A program made the position numbers and the translations under genes. 64,000 nucleotides of DNA from Massilia brevitalea (GTDB taxonomy: Bacteria; Pseudomonadota; Gammaproteobacteria; Burkholderiales; Burkholderiaceae_D): assembly GCF_030711405.1 (NCBI RefSeq), contig NZ_JAULSI010000001.1, forward strand, positions 1 to 64,000, in the 5' to 3' direction. Positions 19,464-29,752 of this stretch are shown in pieces; within the stretch, counting starts at the first letter, position 1; the number at the start of each line of letters is the position of its first letter. Below the pieces are notes generated by a model. That model did no database searches. It saw only the letters and a program-made list of their open reading frames with translations, and was not told where the DNA came from.

Positions 19464-20519
19464 TTACTTGGCCGCAGCCAGGCCTTTCAGCAGCGCCTCG
19501 TGGAAGGCCTTCGGGTCCTGCATCTGCGGCGCGTGGCCCATCTCGGGGAAGGTGACCAGGGTCGCCTTCGGGATCGCCTTGACGGTTTTTTGCGCCAGTT
19601 CCGGGTAGTTGCCCAGCTTCGGCCGCAGCGCTTCCGGCGCTGCATCCTTGCCAATCGCCGTGGTGTCCTTCAGGCCGATCAGCAGCAGGGTCGGCATCTT
19701 CAGCAATGGGAATTCGTAGACCACCGGCTGGGTGTAGATCATGTCGTACAGCAGGGCCGAATTCCAGGCCACGATTTCCTTGCCCTTGCCGCGGTACATC
19801 CCGGCCAGCATCTGAACAGGGGGCTCGTATTCCGGCTTCCAGGTGTTCACGTAATAGGTCGATTTTTCGTAGTTGCGTATCTTCTCGGCCGTGGTCTGCA
19901 GTTCGCGCTGATACCATTTATCGACGCCCAGCGAGGGCACGCCCAGCGCCTTCCAGTCTTCCAGCCCGATCGGGTTCACCAGCACCAGCTGCTCGGTCAG
20001 CTGCGGGAACATCAGGCCGTAGCGCGTGGCCAGCATGCCGCCGGTGGAGTGGCCGAGGATGGTGGCGTTCTTCACGCCGATCGATTCCAGCAGCGCGCGC
20101 GTGTTCTCGGCCAGCTGCTGGAAGGTGTACTGGTAGTGCTGGGGTTTGCTCGACTTGCAGAAGCCGATCTGGTCCGGCACCACCACGCGGTAGCCGGCGC
20201 CGCTGAGCGCGTCCATGCTCGCTTTCCAGGTGGCGCCGCAGAAGTTCTTGCCGTGCATGAGGACCACCGTGCGGCCGTTGGCCTTGCCCTGCGCCGCGAT
20301 GTCCATGTAGGCCATGTGCAGCTTCACGCCTTGCGAGGTGAAGTTGAACTGCTTGACCGGCGCCGGATAGTCGAAGCCTTCGAGCTCGGGGCCGTAGGCC
20401 GGTTCGCTGGCGGACGCGCCGGCGGCGGCGTGGGCGACGGCGGCGAATCCGGTCGATGCGACGGCCAGCGCGGCGGCGCAGCCGAGGTAGGCAATGCGGT
20501 GGGCAAAGGCAGGCTTCAT
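19464..20519 (-). CDS. Exported alpha/beta-hydrolase
   Basis: The 351-residue protein carries a signal peptide (cleavage near VAHAAAG) and an alpha/beta-hydrolase fold. The nucleophile Ser is in LGHSTGGMLATR, the acid is probably the first Asp in LIGLKDTTAIGKD and the His is in EMGHAPQMQ. The oxyanion region is LMHGKNFCGATW. Start 20519 was preferred over 20531 or the longer frame because the signal peptide then begins normally. It is transcribed away from the alkaline phosphatase; the region between them holds a Pho-box-like repeat that may act on one or both genes. The substrate is unknown. Esterase, haloalkane dehalogenase and epoxide hydrolase families share this architecture. Confidence 0.85.
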   Translation of the reverse strand: MKPAFAHRIAYLGCAAALAVASTGFAAVAHAAAGASASEPAYGPELEGFDYPAPVKQFNFTSQGVKLHMAYMDIAAQGKANGRTVVLMHGKNFCGATWKASMDALSGAGYRVVVPDQIGFCKSSKPQHYQYTFQQLAENTRALLESIGVKNATILGHSTGGMLATRYGLMFPQLTEQLVLVNPIGLEDWKALGVPSLGVDKWYQRELQTTAEKIRNYEKSTYYVNTWKPEYEPPVQMLAGMYRGKGKEIVAWNSALLYDMIYTQPVVYEFPLLKMPTLLLIGLKDTTAIGKDAAPEALRPKLGNYPELAQKTVKAIPKATLVTFPEMGHAPQMQDPKAFHEALLKGLAAAK

Positions 20520-20599
20520 GGCAGTCCTCATGTGGTCGAATGCGCAAAGTCTAGTCGAGAATGCCGATGCATGTGTTTCGCTGCTCAAGCGTGCCGGGG

Positions 20600-20633
20600 C
20601 TGTCATGCTGCCGTCACATGGCGTCATTACGAT
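20600..20633 (+). promoter_or_regulatory. Pho-box-like direct repeats and -10 upstream of the alkaline phosphatase
   Basis: CTGTCAT (20600-20606) and CCGTCAC (20611-20617) are 11 nt apart, matching the PhoB box pattern CTGTCAT-N4-CTGTCAT. A third GCGTCAT follows 10 nt later. TACGAT (20628-20633) lies 10 nt past the second repeat, as expected for a PhoB-activated -10. The start codon is 30 nt further on. Confidence 0.75.
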
Positions 20634-20662
20634 GACCGATCGTCCACTTTTCCGCCCTTTCC

Positions 20663-22333
20663 ATGTCGACCCTGCCCTTCCTTGCCAGACGCGTGCTGGC
20701 CTTTTCCGTCTTCACGGTCTCCGTGGTCCACGCCGCGCCCGCCCCCTCCGCGCCGAAGCTGGTGCTGGTGCTGGCCGTCGACGGTTTGCCGGCCGAGCAG
20801 CTGCAGCGCTACCGCGGCCAGTTCGGCCAGGGCGGCTTGCGCCGCTTGATGGACGAAGGCGCGGTGTTCAGCAATGCGCACCAGGCCCACGGCGTGACCG
20901 TGACGGCGGTCGGCCATGCGGCCATCCTGTCCGGCGCCTACCCCTACCAGCACGGCATCATCGGCAACAACTGGATCGACCCGGTGTCAAAAGCCTCGGT
21001 CTACTGCACCGACGATGCATCCCATACCTACATCGGCGAAGAAACCAAACCGGGCGACGGCACCTCGCCGGCACGCCTGCGCGTGGACACCCTGGGTGAT
21101 CAGCTGCGCTACGCCAGCGGCAACCGGGCCAAGGTGATCGCCGTCTCGGGCAAGGACCGCGGCGCCATCCTGCTGGCCGGGAAGACCGGCACCGCCTACA
21201 TGTACATGGACAAGACCGGCAACTTCGCCTCGAGCACCTGGTACATGGCGGCGCATCCGCAATGGGTGCAGCAATACCAGGCCGGCCGCCCGCAGGACCG
21301 CTACTACGGCAAGACCTGGAAGCCGCTGCTGGCCGATGCGGCCTATGCGGGCGATGCGCCGGACGCGCTGTTCCCGGCCACGCCGGCCTCGCCGAACCGC
21401 TTTCCCTTCTCCTTCTACAGCGACAGCGGCAACATCGACGCCGACTACTTCAACCGCCTGAAGACCAGCCCCTTCCTCGACGAGCTGACCCTGGACTTCG
21501 CGCGCGCGGCAATCGAGGGCGAGCGCCTGGGCGGCACCGCCGGGGTGACCGACCTGCTCGGCGTGAGCCTGTCGGCGCACGACTACGTCAACCATGCCTA
21601 CGGCCCGGAAAGCAAGATGTCGCACGACCACCTGCAGCGCCTCGACCGCATGCTGGCCGATTTCTTTACTTACCTCGACCGCAAGCTCGGCGCCGGCAAC
21701 GTGCTGGTCGTGCTCACCGCCGACCACGGTTTTCCGAACACGCCGGAATTCGTGAAAGCGGCCAAGGGCGACGCCGGCCGCGTGAATGCCGGTGCGCTGG
21801 TGGCGGCGCTGAACGTGGCGCTGGCGGCGAAGTATGGCCACGAGAAGCTGGCGATCGCACAGTCGGCGCCGAACTTCCACCTCGACTACGCGGCCATCGA
21901 CAAGCTGGGCGTGGCGCGCGGCGAGGTCGAGAACACGGCGGCGGCCTTCTTGCGTGCGCAGGAAGGCGTGGCCGAGGTCTTCACGCGCAGCCAGTTCGAG
22001 GCGAATGCCACCGGCGCCACGCGCATGGGCGTGCTGATGCGCCGCGCCTGGCACCGCGAACTGTCGGGCGACCTGGTGGTGGTGACCAGGCCGAACTGGT
22101 ACTTCAGCAGCAGCGGTAGTAGCAGCGGCACAGGCACCTCGCACGGCTCGCCGTATTCCTACGACACCAACGTGCCGCTGCTGCTCAGCGGCCGCAAGTG
22201 GATCAAGCCGGGCTATTACGGGCAGTATGCGGAAACGGTGGACATCGCGCCGACGCTGGCGAACGTGCTGCGCCTGCGCCCACCGTCTGGCAGCGAAGGC
22301 CGGGTGCTGGTCGAGGCCTTGCAGACGCCTTGA
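20663..22333 (+). CDS. Exported alkaline phosphatase, PafA/nucleotide-pyrophosphatase superfamily
   Basis: The 556-residue protein has a signal peptide (cleavage near VVHAAPA). Its fold signatures match metal-dependent phosphomonoesterases of the PafA type. A first metal Asp lies in VLAVDGLPAEQL. The nucleophile Thr is in HGVTVTAVGHAAILSG (Thr81, or Thr79). Further metal ligands are in SLSAHDYVNHAYGP and LTADHGFPNTPE. It should release phosphate from organic phosphates in the periplasm. The Pho-box-like repeat just upstream supports induction by phosphate starvation. Ribosome binding is not obvious. It is convergent with the glycerophosphodiesterase gene, with a 3-nt gap between stops. Confidence 0.88.
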   Translation: MSTLPFLARRVLAFSVFTVSVVHAAPAPSAPKLVLVLAVDGLPAEQLQRYRGQFGQGGLRRLMDEGAVFSNAHQAHGVTVTAVGHAAILSGAYPYQHGIIGNNWIDPVSKASVYCTDDASHTYIGEETKPGDGTSPARLRVDTLGDQLRYASGNRAKVIAVSGKDRGAILLAGKTGTAYMYMDKTGNFASSTWYMAAHPQWVQQYQAGRPQDRYYGKTWKPLLADAAYAGDAPDALFPATPASPNRFPFSFYSDSGNIDADYFNRLKTSPFLDELTLDFARAAIEGERLGGTAGVTDLLGVSLSAHDYVNHAYGPESKMSHDHLQRLDRMLADFFTYLDRKLGAGNVLVVLTADHGFPNTPEFVKAAKGDAGRVNAGALVAALNVALAAKYGHEKLAIAQSAPNFHLDYAAIDKLGVARGEVENTAAAFLRAQEGVAEVFTRSQFEANATGATRMGVLMRRAWHRELSGDLVVVTRPNWYFSSSGSSSGTGTSHGSPYSYDTNVPLLLSGRKWIKPGYYGQYAETVDIAPTLANVLRLRPPSGSEGRVLVEALQTP

Positions 22334-22336
22334 TCC

Positions 22337-23485
22337 CTACCCGATCGCCTTGCGCGCCAGCGCCACGTCGTCGGAGAACAGGCCGTCGATGCCGGTTTCG
22401 AGATAACGCTGCATTTCCGCGACCGACCCTGCCTCGTTGCGCGCATTCGGCCCCGCATCGTTGCGGAAGTCGACCGCCAGGAAGGCATTCTCCGGACGGA
22501 AGGTCCAGGCCACCACGTCCAGGCCAGCGCGGTGCGCGTCCGCCACCAGTGGCGATGGCTTGCCGAGACGCTCGTCGGCCCCGAGCGGAATCACCGCGCG
22601 GTGCATCGGCGCCACCACGTCGGCATACTGCGCCACGTCGCGCAGGCCGCGTGCCGAGAGCATCTCGCCGTAGCTCAGGCTGCCGCCGGCCAGCGCTACG
22701 TCGGCCGGCTTGAGCGCGTCGAGCCGCCCACCCGCCACCGCCAGCTGGGCCAGGCGTACATTCGACGCGCGGCCGAGCACCTTCCTCAATGCCTTCAGGT
22801 TGGCTGTCTCGAACGATTGCACGACGACCGGCGCACGCCGTGTGTAGGCGTGCGCATTCAACGTCGAGACCAGGCGCTCTTCCAGCGCCAGGCCGGCGGC
22901 GGCAAACCAGGTCGAGTGCTTCAGTTCCGGGATCAGGCCGATGCTGCGCCCACGCGCGGCCGACTCGGCCGCCACGAAGTCGACGATTTCCTCCAGGCTG
23001 AGCACCTGGAACTGGCCGTCGCCGCCGGTCCCGCGCATTGCCGGCAGGCGCTCCAGCGCGCGCAGGGTCTTGAGTTCGGCCAGCGTGAAGTCGGACACGA
23101 ACCAGCCATCGTGCGCCTGGCCGTCGATATTCTTGCGCGTCTTGCGGCCCGCGAACTCGGGGCGGCTGGCGACGTCGGTGGTGTCGGTGATGGCGTTTTC
23201 GTGGCGCGCGACCAGCACGCCGTCCTTCGTGCAGACCAGGTCCGGCTCGACGAAGTCGGCGCCGTCGATGATCGCGCGCGCATAGGCAGCCAGCGTGTGC
23301 TCGGGGAACAGGGCGCTGGCGCCGCGGTGGGCGTAGAGCAGCGGCGCCGCTTTCGCATCGCGGCGCGCCGTTGCAGGCTGCGTGGCGGAATGCGCCAGCG
23401 CCGGCGCCGCCGCCAGCGCCAGCGCGCCGCCCAGGCCGCCCAGCAGCAGGCGCCGCCCCGGGCTGGCAGGGACGACCCGCGCCAT
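22337..23485 (-). CDS. Exported glycerophosphodiester phosphodiesterase
   Basis: The 382-residue protein hydrolyses glycerophosphodiesters to glycerol-3-phosphate and an alcohol. The GDPD signatures are complete: the HRG block (YAHRGASALFPEHTLAAY), the metal-binding EPD in FVEPDLVCTKDGVLV and His in VARHENAI. The signal peptide carries a twin Arg (SPGRRLLLGG), so Tat export is likely. The start at 23485 overlaps the stop of the TonB receptor (TGATG), placing both in one operon under the Pho-box-like array at 25929-25965. It would scavenge phosphorus from lipid headgroups alongside the alkaline phosphatase. Confidence 0.9.
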   Translation of the reverse strand: MARVVPASPGRRLLLGGLGGALALAAAPALAHSATQPATARRDAKAAPLLYAHRGASALFPEHTLAAYARAIIDGADFVEPDLVCTKDGVLVARHENAITDTTDVASRPEFAGRKTRKNIDGQAHDGWFVSDFTLAELKTLRALERLPAMRGTGGDGQFQVLSLEEIVDFVAAESAARGRSIGLIPELKHSTWFAAAGLALEERLVSTLNAHAYTRRAPVVVQSFETANLKALRKVLGRASNVRLAQLAVAGGRLDALKPADVALAGGSLSYGEMLSARGLRDVAQYADVVAPMHRAVIPLGADERLGKPSPLVADAHRAGLDVVAWTFRPENAFLAVDFRNDAGPNARNEAGSVAEMQRYLETGIDGLFSDDVALARKAIG

Positions 23486-25878
23486 CAGATGTCCGCCTTC
23501 AGGGTGATGAAGCCCATGCGCGGCGGGATCGGATAGGTGGCGTAGCTGCCGCTGGCCTGGCCCACGTTCGGCTGCAGCACGCCCTTGCGGTCGGCCAGGT
23601 TGGTGACGTTCACGCTCCAGCGCATGTTCTTCAGGAAGCCGGTCTCGAACGGCACCTTGCCCGACACGTTCAGGCCGAACAGCACGTAGCTGGCCACGTC
23701 CAGGTCGTTGGTGTAGGTGGCGTAGCGGCGGCCGACGTAATCGCCCTGCAGCTGGATCTCGATGTCGGCGCCCGGCTTGATGGTGGCGATGAACTTGTTC
23801 ATCCACTCCGGCGTGTTCGGCACGGTCTTGCCGGCGGTCGGAACCACGGTGGTGCCGGACAAATAGCTGTCCTGGTACGTCGAGCGGTTGTACGACACTG
23901 CGTCGTAGAAGCTGAAGGCGCGGCCGAAGTGGAAGGTGGCGCCGACGTCGACGCCGTCGGTCTTCACGTCGCCGACGTTCGACAGGATGGTGGTGCCGCC
24001 GGCGAACGAGGTGATGATCGGGTTCGAGCTGATCGCCAGCTGGCGGTCCTTGAAGTCCACGTGGTACAGGCTGACCTGGCCGTCGAAGCCGGTGAGCGGC
24101 CCGGCGCCCAGCTGGCGCGAGGTGCGCAGGCCCAGCTCATAAGTGAGCGCGGTTTCCGGTTTCGCCGTGTCCTTGAAGTAGTCGAAGGCGGCCTGCGACG
24201 ACAGGCTCCACGGCGAATTGCCGCCGCCGCCGTAGGTCACGAACTGGCGCATGTTCTTCTGCACGTTGGCGAAGGCCTGGTCGGTACTGGAGATGTCCCA
24301 GCGGGCGCCGAGCTGCGGCAGGAACCATTTCCTGGTCGTGATCTTCCCTTCCGGCAGACCGCGCGAACCGCCGCTGAGCGTGGCCGCCAGCTGCTGCACC
24401 GGGAACAGGCCTTCCGCGAACTGCAGGCTGGACTTGAAGCCGCCCTGCAGCGTGACGTCCGGGCGCAGCTTCCATTCGTCCTGCAGGTGGAACTGCACCA
24501 CCTTGTTGTCGATCTCGCTGCCGTACTGCGTAATCAACGGGTTGGCCGGGCGCTGGTAAGGCGTGCTGGGGTTGTTCACGTCGAGCGGATACCAGCGGCG
24601 GTAGGCGCTCGACTTGTTGTGCTCGAACCAGAGGCCGGTCTGGATGCGGTGCTCGCCCAGGTCCCAGCGCAGGGTCGACATCAAGCCCTGGCGGTTGATC
24701 TTGTACTCGGTGGTGCGGGTGGCGTAGCCGGAATTGCCGAACACGGACTTCAGGTCCTGGTTCGGGTAATAGGCGCGGAACAGCGCCGGCAGGCCGGCCT
24801 GGTTGATCGGGCCGGCCACCACGCCGGCGCCGTCGTTGCGGTGGTAGTAGTACTGGTTGGTCCAGGTGGCGTCCTGGCCGAGGTAAGCCTCGTGCTTCAC
24901 GTAGGCCAGCCTGTCGGTGCGCTGGGCGTCGCTGTAGTAGTTGCGGAAGTTGGCGCCGACAGCTGCCGGCGGTGCGCCGTTCGCATCCAGATAGGCCAGC
25001 GCGGCGGCGAAGTCCGGGTACAGGAAGGGGCGCGTGTAGGGCGCAGCCAGGCCGGCCTGGTGCAGGGTCGAGTCCTCGTTCGGCTCGGTCTTGTCGGACC
25101 AGTCGGCGTACACGGTCAGCTTGCCGCTTTCTCCCTGGTGCACGAACTTGGCATTGAACTGGTCGTTGCTCTGCTTGCCATTGAAGTCCCAGGCTTTCGC
25201 TTCGTGGTGCAGGCCCGAGAGATAGAAGCTGTTGCCGGCGCCGATGTCGCCGGAATCGAAGCGCACGAAGCTGCGGCTGGCCTTGTGGCTGCCCAGGGTC
25301 TGCTGCAGGTTGATGTTGCGGCGATTGAGCGGGTCGCTGGAATAGGTTTCGATGGTGCCGCCCAGGTTGCTGGTCGAGGCCGTGCCGAGGTCGCCGGCGC
25401 CGGTGGACAGCACCACACTGCGCACGTTCTCGCTGGTGACGGCGCGCTGCGGCGCCAAGCCGTTGTAGTTGCCGTACTGCTGGTCGCCGAGCGGCACGCC
25501 GTCCATCGTGTAGCCCAGCTGCTGGCCATTAAAGCCGTGCACGAACAGCGACAGGTTCTGCTCGTTGTTACCCCAGGGGTCGGCGGTCTGGAAGCTCACG
25601 CCCGGCAGCGCCTGCAAGGCCTTCAGCGGATTCACGCCCGGCATCACCTTCTGGATCTCGGTGCCCGACATGGCCACCGTGGAGCGCGTCTTGCGGGTCG
25701 AGATCTCGACCGTGGCCAGGGCGCCGGGCGGCGTGGTGTCCTGCACGGCAGGCGCTTCGGCGGCGGCCGGCGTGTCTTCAAGCGGGGCGGCCGGGGCGGC
25801 ATGCGCCAGCGAGGTGCACAGGGCCGCGGCGGCAAGCGCAATCCGGGATGGCGTCAGGAAGGTGGTCGTTTGTTTCAT
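23485..25878 (-). CDS. TonB-dependent receptor, predicted phosphate-starvation importer
   Basis: The 797-residue outer-membrane protein has a signal peptide (TSLAHAAPA), a plug domain (about 55-185) and a 22-strand barrel region. The plug begins at a TonB-box-like stretch near LATVEIST and includes VHGFNGQQLGYTMDGVPLGD. The C terminus (ITLKADI) lacks the usual terminal aromatic residue. The ligand is unknown. Its operon partner is a glycerophosphodiesterase, and four exact 11-nt-spaced Pho repeats lie 51 bp upstream. That makes a phosphorus-containing solute, such as a glycerophosphodiester or another phosphate ester, a reasonable inference. It is unlike the second TonB receptor in this window in plug sequence and length. 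Confidence 0.88.
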   Translation of the reverse strand: MKQTTTFLTPSRIALAAAALCTSLAHAAPAAPLEDTPAAAEAPAVQDTTPPGALATVEISTRKTRSTVAMSGTEIQKVMPGVNPLKALQALPGVSFQTADPWGNNEQNLSLFVHGFNGQQLGYTMDGVPLGDQQYGNYNGLAPQRAVTSENVRSVVLSTGAGDLGTASTSNLGGTIETYSSDPLNRRNINLQQTLGSHKASRSFVRFDSGDIGAGNSFYLSGLHHEAKAWDFNGKQSNDQFNAKFVHQGESGKLTVYADWSDKTEPNEDSTLHQAGLAAPYTRPFLYPDFAAALAYLDANGAPPAAVGANFRNYYSDAQRTDRLAYVKHEAYLGQDATWTNQYYYHRNDGAGVVAGPINQAGLPALFRAYYPNQDLKSVFGNSGYATRTTEYKINRQGLMSTLRWDLGEHRIQTGLWFEHNKSSAYRRWYPLDVNNPSTPYQRPANPLITQYGSEIDNKVVQFHLQDEWKLRPDVTLQGGFKSSLQFAEGLFPVQQLAATLSGGSRGLPEGKITTRKWFLPQLGARWDISSTDQAFANVQKNMRQFVTYGGGGNSPWSLSSQAAFDYFKDTAKPETALTYELGLRTSRQLGAGPLTGFDGQVSLYHVDFKDRQLAISSNPIITSFAGGTTILSNVGDVKTDGVDVGATFHFGRAFSFYDAVSYNRSTYQDSYLSGTTVVPTAGKTVPNTPEWMNKFIATIKPGADIEIQLQGDYVGRRYATYTNDLDVASYVLFGLNVSGKVPFETGFLKNMRWSVNVTNLADRKGVLQPNVGQASGSYATYPIPPRMGFITLKADI

Positions 25879-25928
25879 CAGGCAAGGCCATGGTCGGTTG
25901 AGGTGACCGGAACATTAACCTTGCAAAA

Positions 25929-25965
25929 TGACTAAGCCGTGACGGCTGCGTGACGGCTTGATGAC
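25929..25965 (-). promoter_or_regulatory. Pho-box array with four 11-nt-spaced repeats
   Basis: On the minus strand the core GTCA occurs four times at exactly 11-nt intervals (complements at 25929, 25940, 25951 and 25962), in the contexts CGTCAT, CGTCAC, CGTCAC and AGTCAT. A TTAATG lies 10 nt past the last core as a candidate -10. The pattern fits tandem PhoB sites activating the TonB/GDPD operon. Confidence 0.8.
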
Positions 25966-26042
25966 GTGGTGGTAGCGCTGTGCATGCGTTCAACGCACGC
26001 TTGATCCGACGCGACATCGAGCGGCGCCAGGGTTCTGTCCAA

Positions 26043-27719
26043 TCACATCCCGATCAGCACCACCGGATTGCGCGCATCGAACTGCACCTTGCCGCCCTTG
26101 ACGACCGCGGTCTTGCCCGAGTACCAGTCGCGTACGGTCTGGCCGTCCATGAAGACGCCGGTCACCGGCACGGCGCTCGGTTTATCGACGGGCAGGCCGA
26201 GCGCAACGACCACGCGGTCGGTCACATCCTTGGTCTCGTACGTGCGCTTGAAGACGTAGGGGTAGTGCTGGATCATCTGGTGCACGCCGGCGCCCACGCT
26301 GGGATGCGCCTGGCGGAAGCGGCCCAGCTTGGCCCAGTGCTCGCGCACGTCGGCCACGCGGTTCAGGCCGCGCTGGGCGTTCGATGCCAGCTCGTCCCAG
26401 TTCATGAACGAGCGCAGCGTGGCGTCGCCCTCGGCGCCGTCCACCTTCAGCAGGCGCGCGGTTTCGTCGCCGTAGTAGACCTGGGCGGCGCCCGGCGCCA
26501 GCAGCAGTTTGTTGGCGCTTTCGTAGGGGCGCTCGCGCATGGCGTCGTAGGGCGCGCCGTCGTCGTGCGAACTCAGATAGTTCAGCACCGAGGAATCCTT
26601 CATCGGGCCGTGCAAAGCCTGCGAATAGGTGCTGAACAGCTTCTCGTAGCTTTCCTTGGCGTCGGACTTCATCGCGAAGTTGATCAGGCTGTCGAAGCCC
26701 TCGGCCGGGTAGTCGGCCGTCATGCCGCCCAGGTCGTAGGAGTGGCCATGCTGCAGCGCGTAGCCGTACACCTCGGCCGTCATGTAGAACGGCGTGTCGT
26801 CCAGCTTCTTGCTCGGGTTGGCGCGCTTCCAGTCCTCGAAGGCCGCGCTCGATACGGTCTTGAGCTCCTTCCACAGGCCCGGCTCGGTATGTTTCACGGT
26901 GTCGGCGCGGAAGCCGTCGAAGCCGTACTTGCGCACCCAGTCGGCATGCCATTTCATCAGGTAGTAGCGCGGTGCACGCGGGTAGCCGGTGCGCTTGAAG
27001 AAGTCGTCCAGCTCTTTTACCTCTCGCTCGTAGCGCCCTTCCCTCTTCCACTTCTCGGCCAGCTGCGGCGGCAGGCCCACTGCCTTGTCGCTGCCGGTGA
27101 GGATGTCGGGCAGGTTCTTCACCAGCGTGCAGTCCATGGTGGTGCGCGCATCCTTGTAGGTGCAGGTCGGGCCGGTGCGCACCCAGTCGGCCGGCCAGAC
27201 CGGATCAGTAGCCGTCACCGGGCCGGTATGATTCAGCACCACGTCGAGCAGCACGCGGATGCCGGCGGCGTGGGCGGTATCGACCAGCATGCGCAGATCG
27301 GCTTCGGTGCCGAGGTTCGCATCGATGGCCGTGAAGTCGCGCGCCCAATAGCCGTGGAAGCCATAGCTCTTGCCGGTGCCCTCGTCGGTGGCGGCGTGGA
27401 TCTGCTCGACCGGCGGCGTGATCCAGATCGCGGTCACGCCCAGGTCGGTGAAGTAGCCCTCCTTGATTTTCGCCGTGATGCCGGCCAGGTCGCCCCCCAT
27501 GTAACCGCGCAGCACCGCCGCATCCTTCTTGCGGCCGTAGGCCAGGTCGTTGGCCGGGTTGCCGTTGTTGAAGCGGTCCGTCAGCAGGAAGTAGACGGTC
27601 GCGTTCTCCCAGACGAAAGGCTTGGCCGGCGCCGACCAGGGCGCGGCGATGCCGGCCTGGGCCTGGGCCTGCGGCGCGAACGCGATCATCAACGAAGCGG
27701 CAAGTGCGGGTAGTTTCAT
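26043..27719 (-). CDS. Exported GH13 alpha-amylase
   Basis: The 558-residue enzyme should cut internal alpha-1,4 bonds of starch and maltodextrins in the periplasm or outside. A signal peptide ends near AQAQA. GH13 motifs are LLDVVLNHTG (region I), GFRADTVKHTE (nucleophile Asp), YMTAEVYG (acid/base Glu) and LSSHDDG (third acid). A domain B holds two cysteines (TGPTCTYKD and TMDCTLV) likely to pair. The C-terminal beta domain is short. The arrangement resembles periplasmic MalS-like subfamilies. It lies 25 bp downstream of pgm on the same strand, so the two form an operon. Confidence 0.9.
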   Translation of the reverse strand: MKLPALAASLMIAFAPQAQAQAGIAAPWSAPAKPFVWENATVYFLLTDRFNNGNPANDLAYGRKKDAAVLRGYMGGDLAGITAKIKEGYFTDLGVTAIWITPPVEQIHAATDEGTGKSYGFHGYWARDFTAIDANLGTEADLRMLVDTAHAAGIRVLLDVVLNHTGPVTATDPVWPADWVRTGPTCTYKDARTTMDCTLVKNLPDILTGSDKAVGLPPQLAEKWKREGRYEREVKELDDFFKRTGYPRAPRYYLMKWHADWVRKYGFDGFRADTVKHTEPGLWKELKTVSSAAFEDWKRANPSKKLDDTPFYMTAEVYGYALQHGHSYDLGGMTADYPAEGFDSLINFAMKSDAKESYEKLFSTYSQALHGPMKDSSVLNYLSSHDDGAPYDAMRERPYESANKLLLAPGAAQVYYGDETARLLKVDGAEGDATLRSFMNWDELASNAQRGLNRVADVREHWAKLGRFRQAHPSVGAGVHQMIQHYPYVFKRTYETKDVTDRVVVALGLPVDKPSAVPVTGVFMDGQTVRDWYSGKTAVVKGGKVQFDARNPVVLIGM

Positions 27720-27744
27720 GCAGGGTCCTGTGTGGGTGGATGGA

Positions 27745-29481
<1,737 letters not shown>

Positions 29482-29500
29482 TCATGGCGGCACCGTTTCT

Positions 29501-29685
29501 CGTACGGTGGGCACTCCGTGCCCACGCGATTACGTGCGTCGCTGGCATACGCTGCGTGGAATGTTCGCTCGCACGGCATGCGACGGACACGACACCTGAC
29601 TCCGGAGATGTTTCGAGCGAATCGTCGCAGCCATCGGTGCAAGGATGCGCTCGTACCGCGTGGGCACGGGGTGCCCACCGTACGG
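29501..29685. repeat. Two REP-like palindromes in the pgm/transporter gap
   Basis: The gap 29389-29752 has no convincing gene. Besides the operator at 29414-29434 it holds REP copies at about 29501-29530 (TACGGTGGGCAC/GTGCCCACGCG) and 29653-29685 (ACCGCGTGGGCAC/GTGCCCACCGTACG). A short imperfect direct repeat around ATTCCCAGCTTCGATC and ATTCCCGGCTTCGATC lies nearby at about 29690-29745. Confidence 0.75.
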
Positions 29686-29752
29686 GACACATTCCCAGCT
29701 TCGATCGGGCATCCAATCAGGAGACATTCCCGGCTTCGATCAGGCGCCCCGA

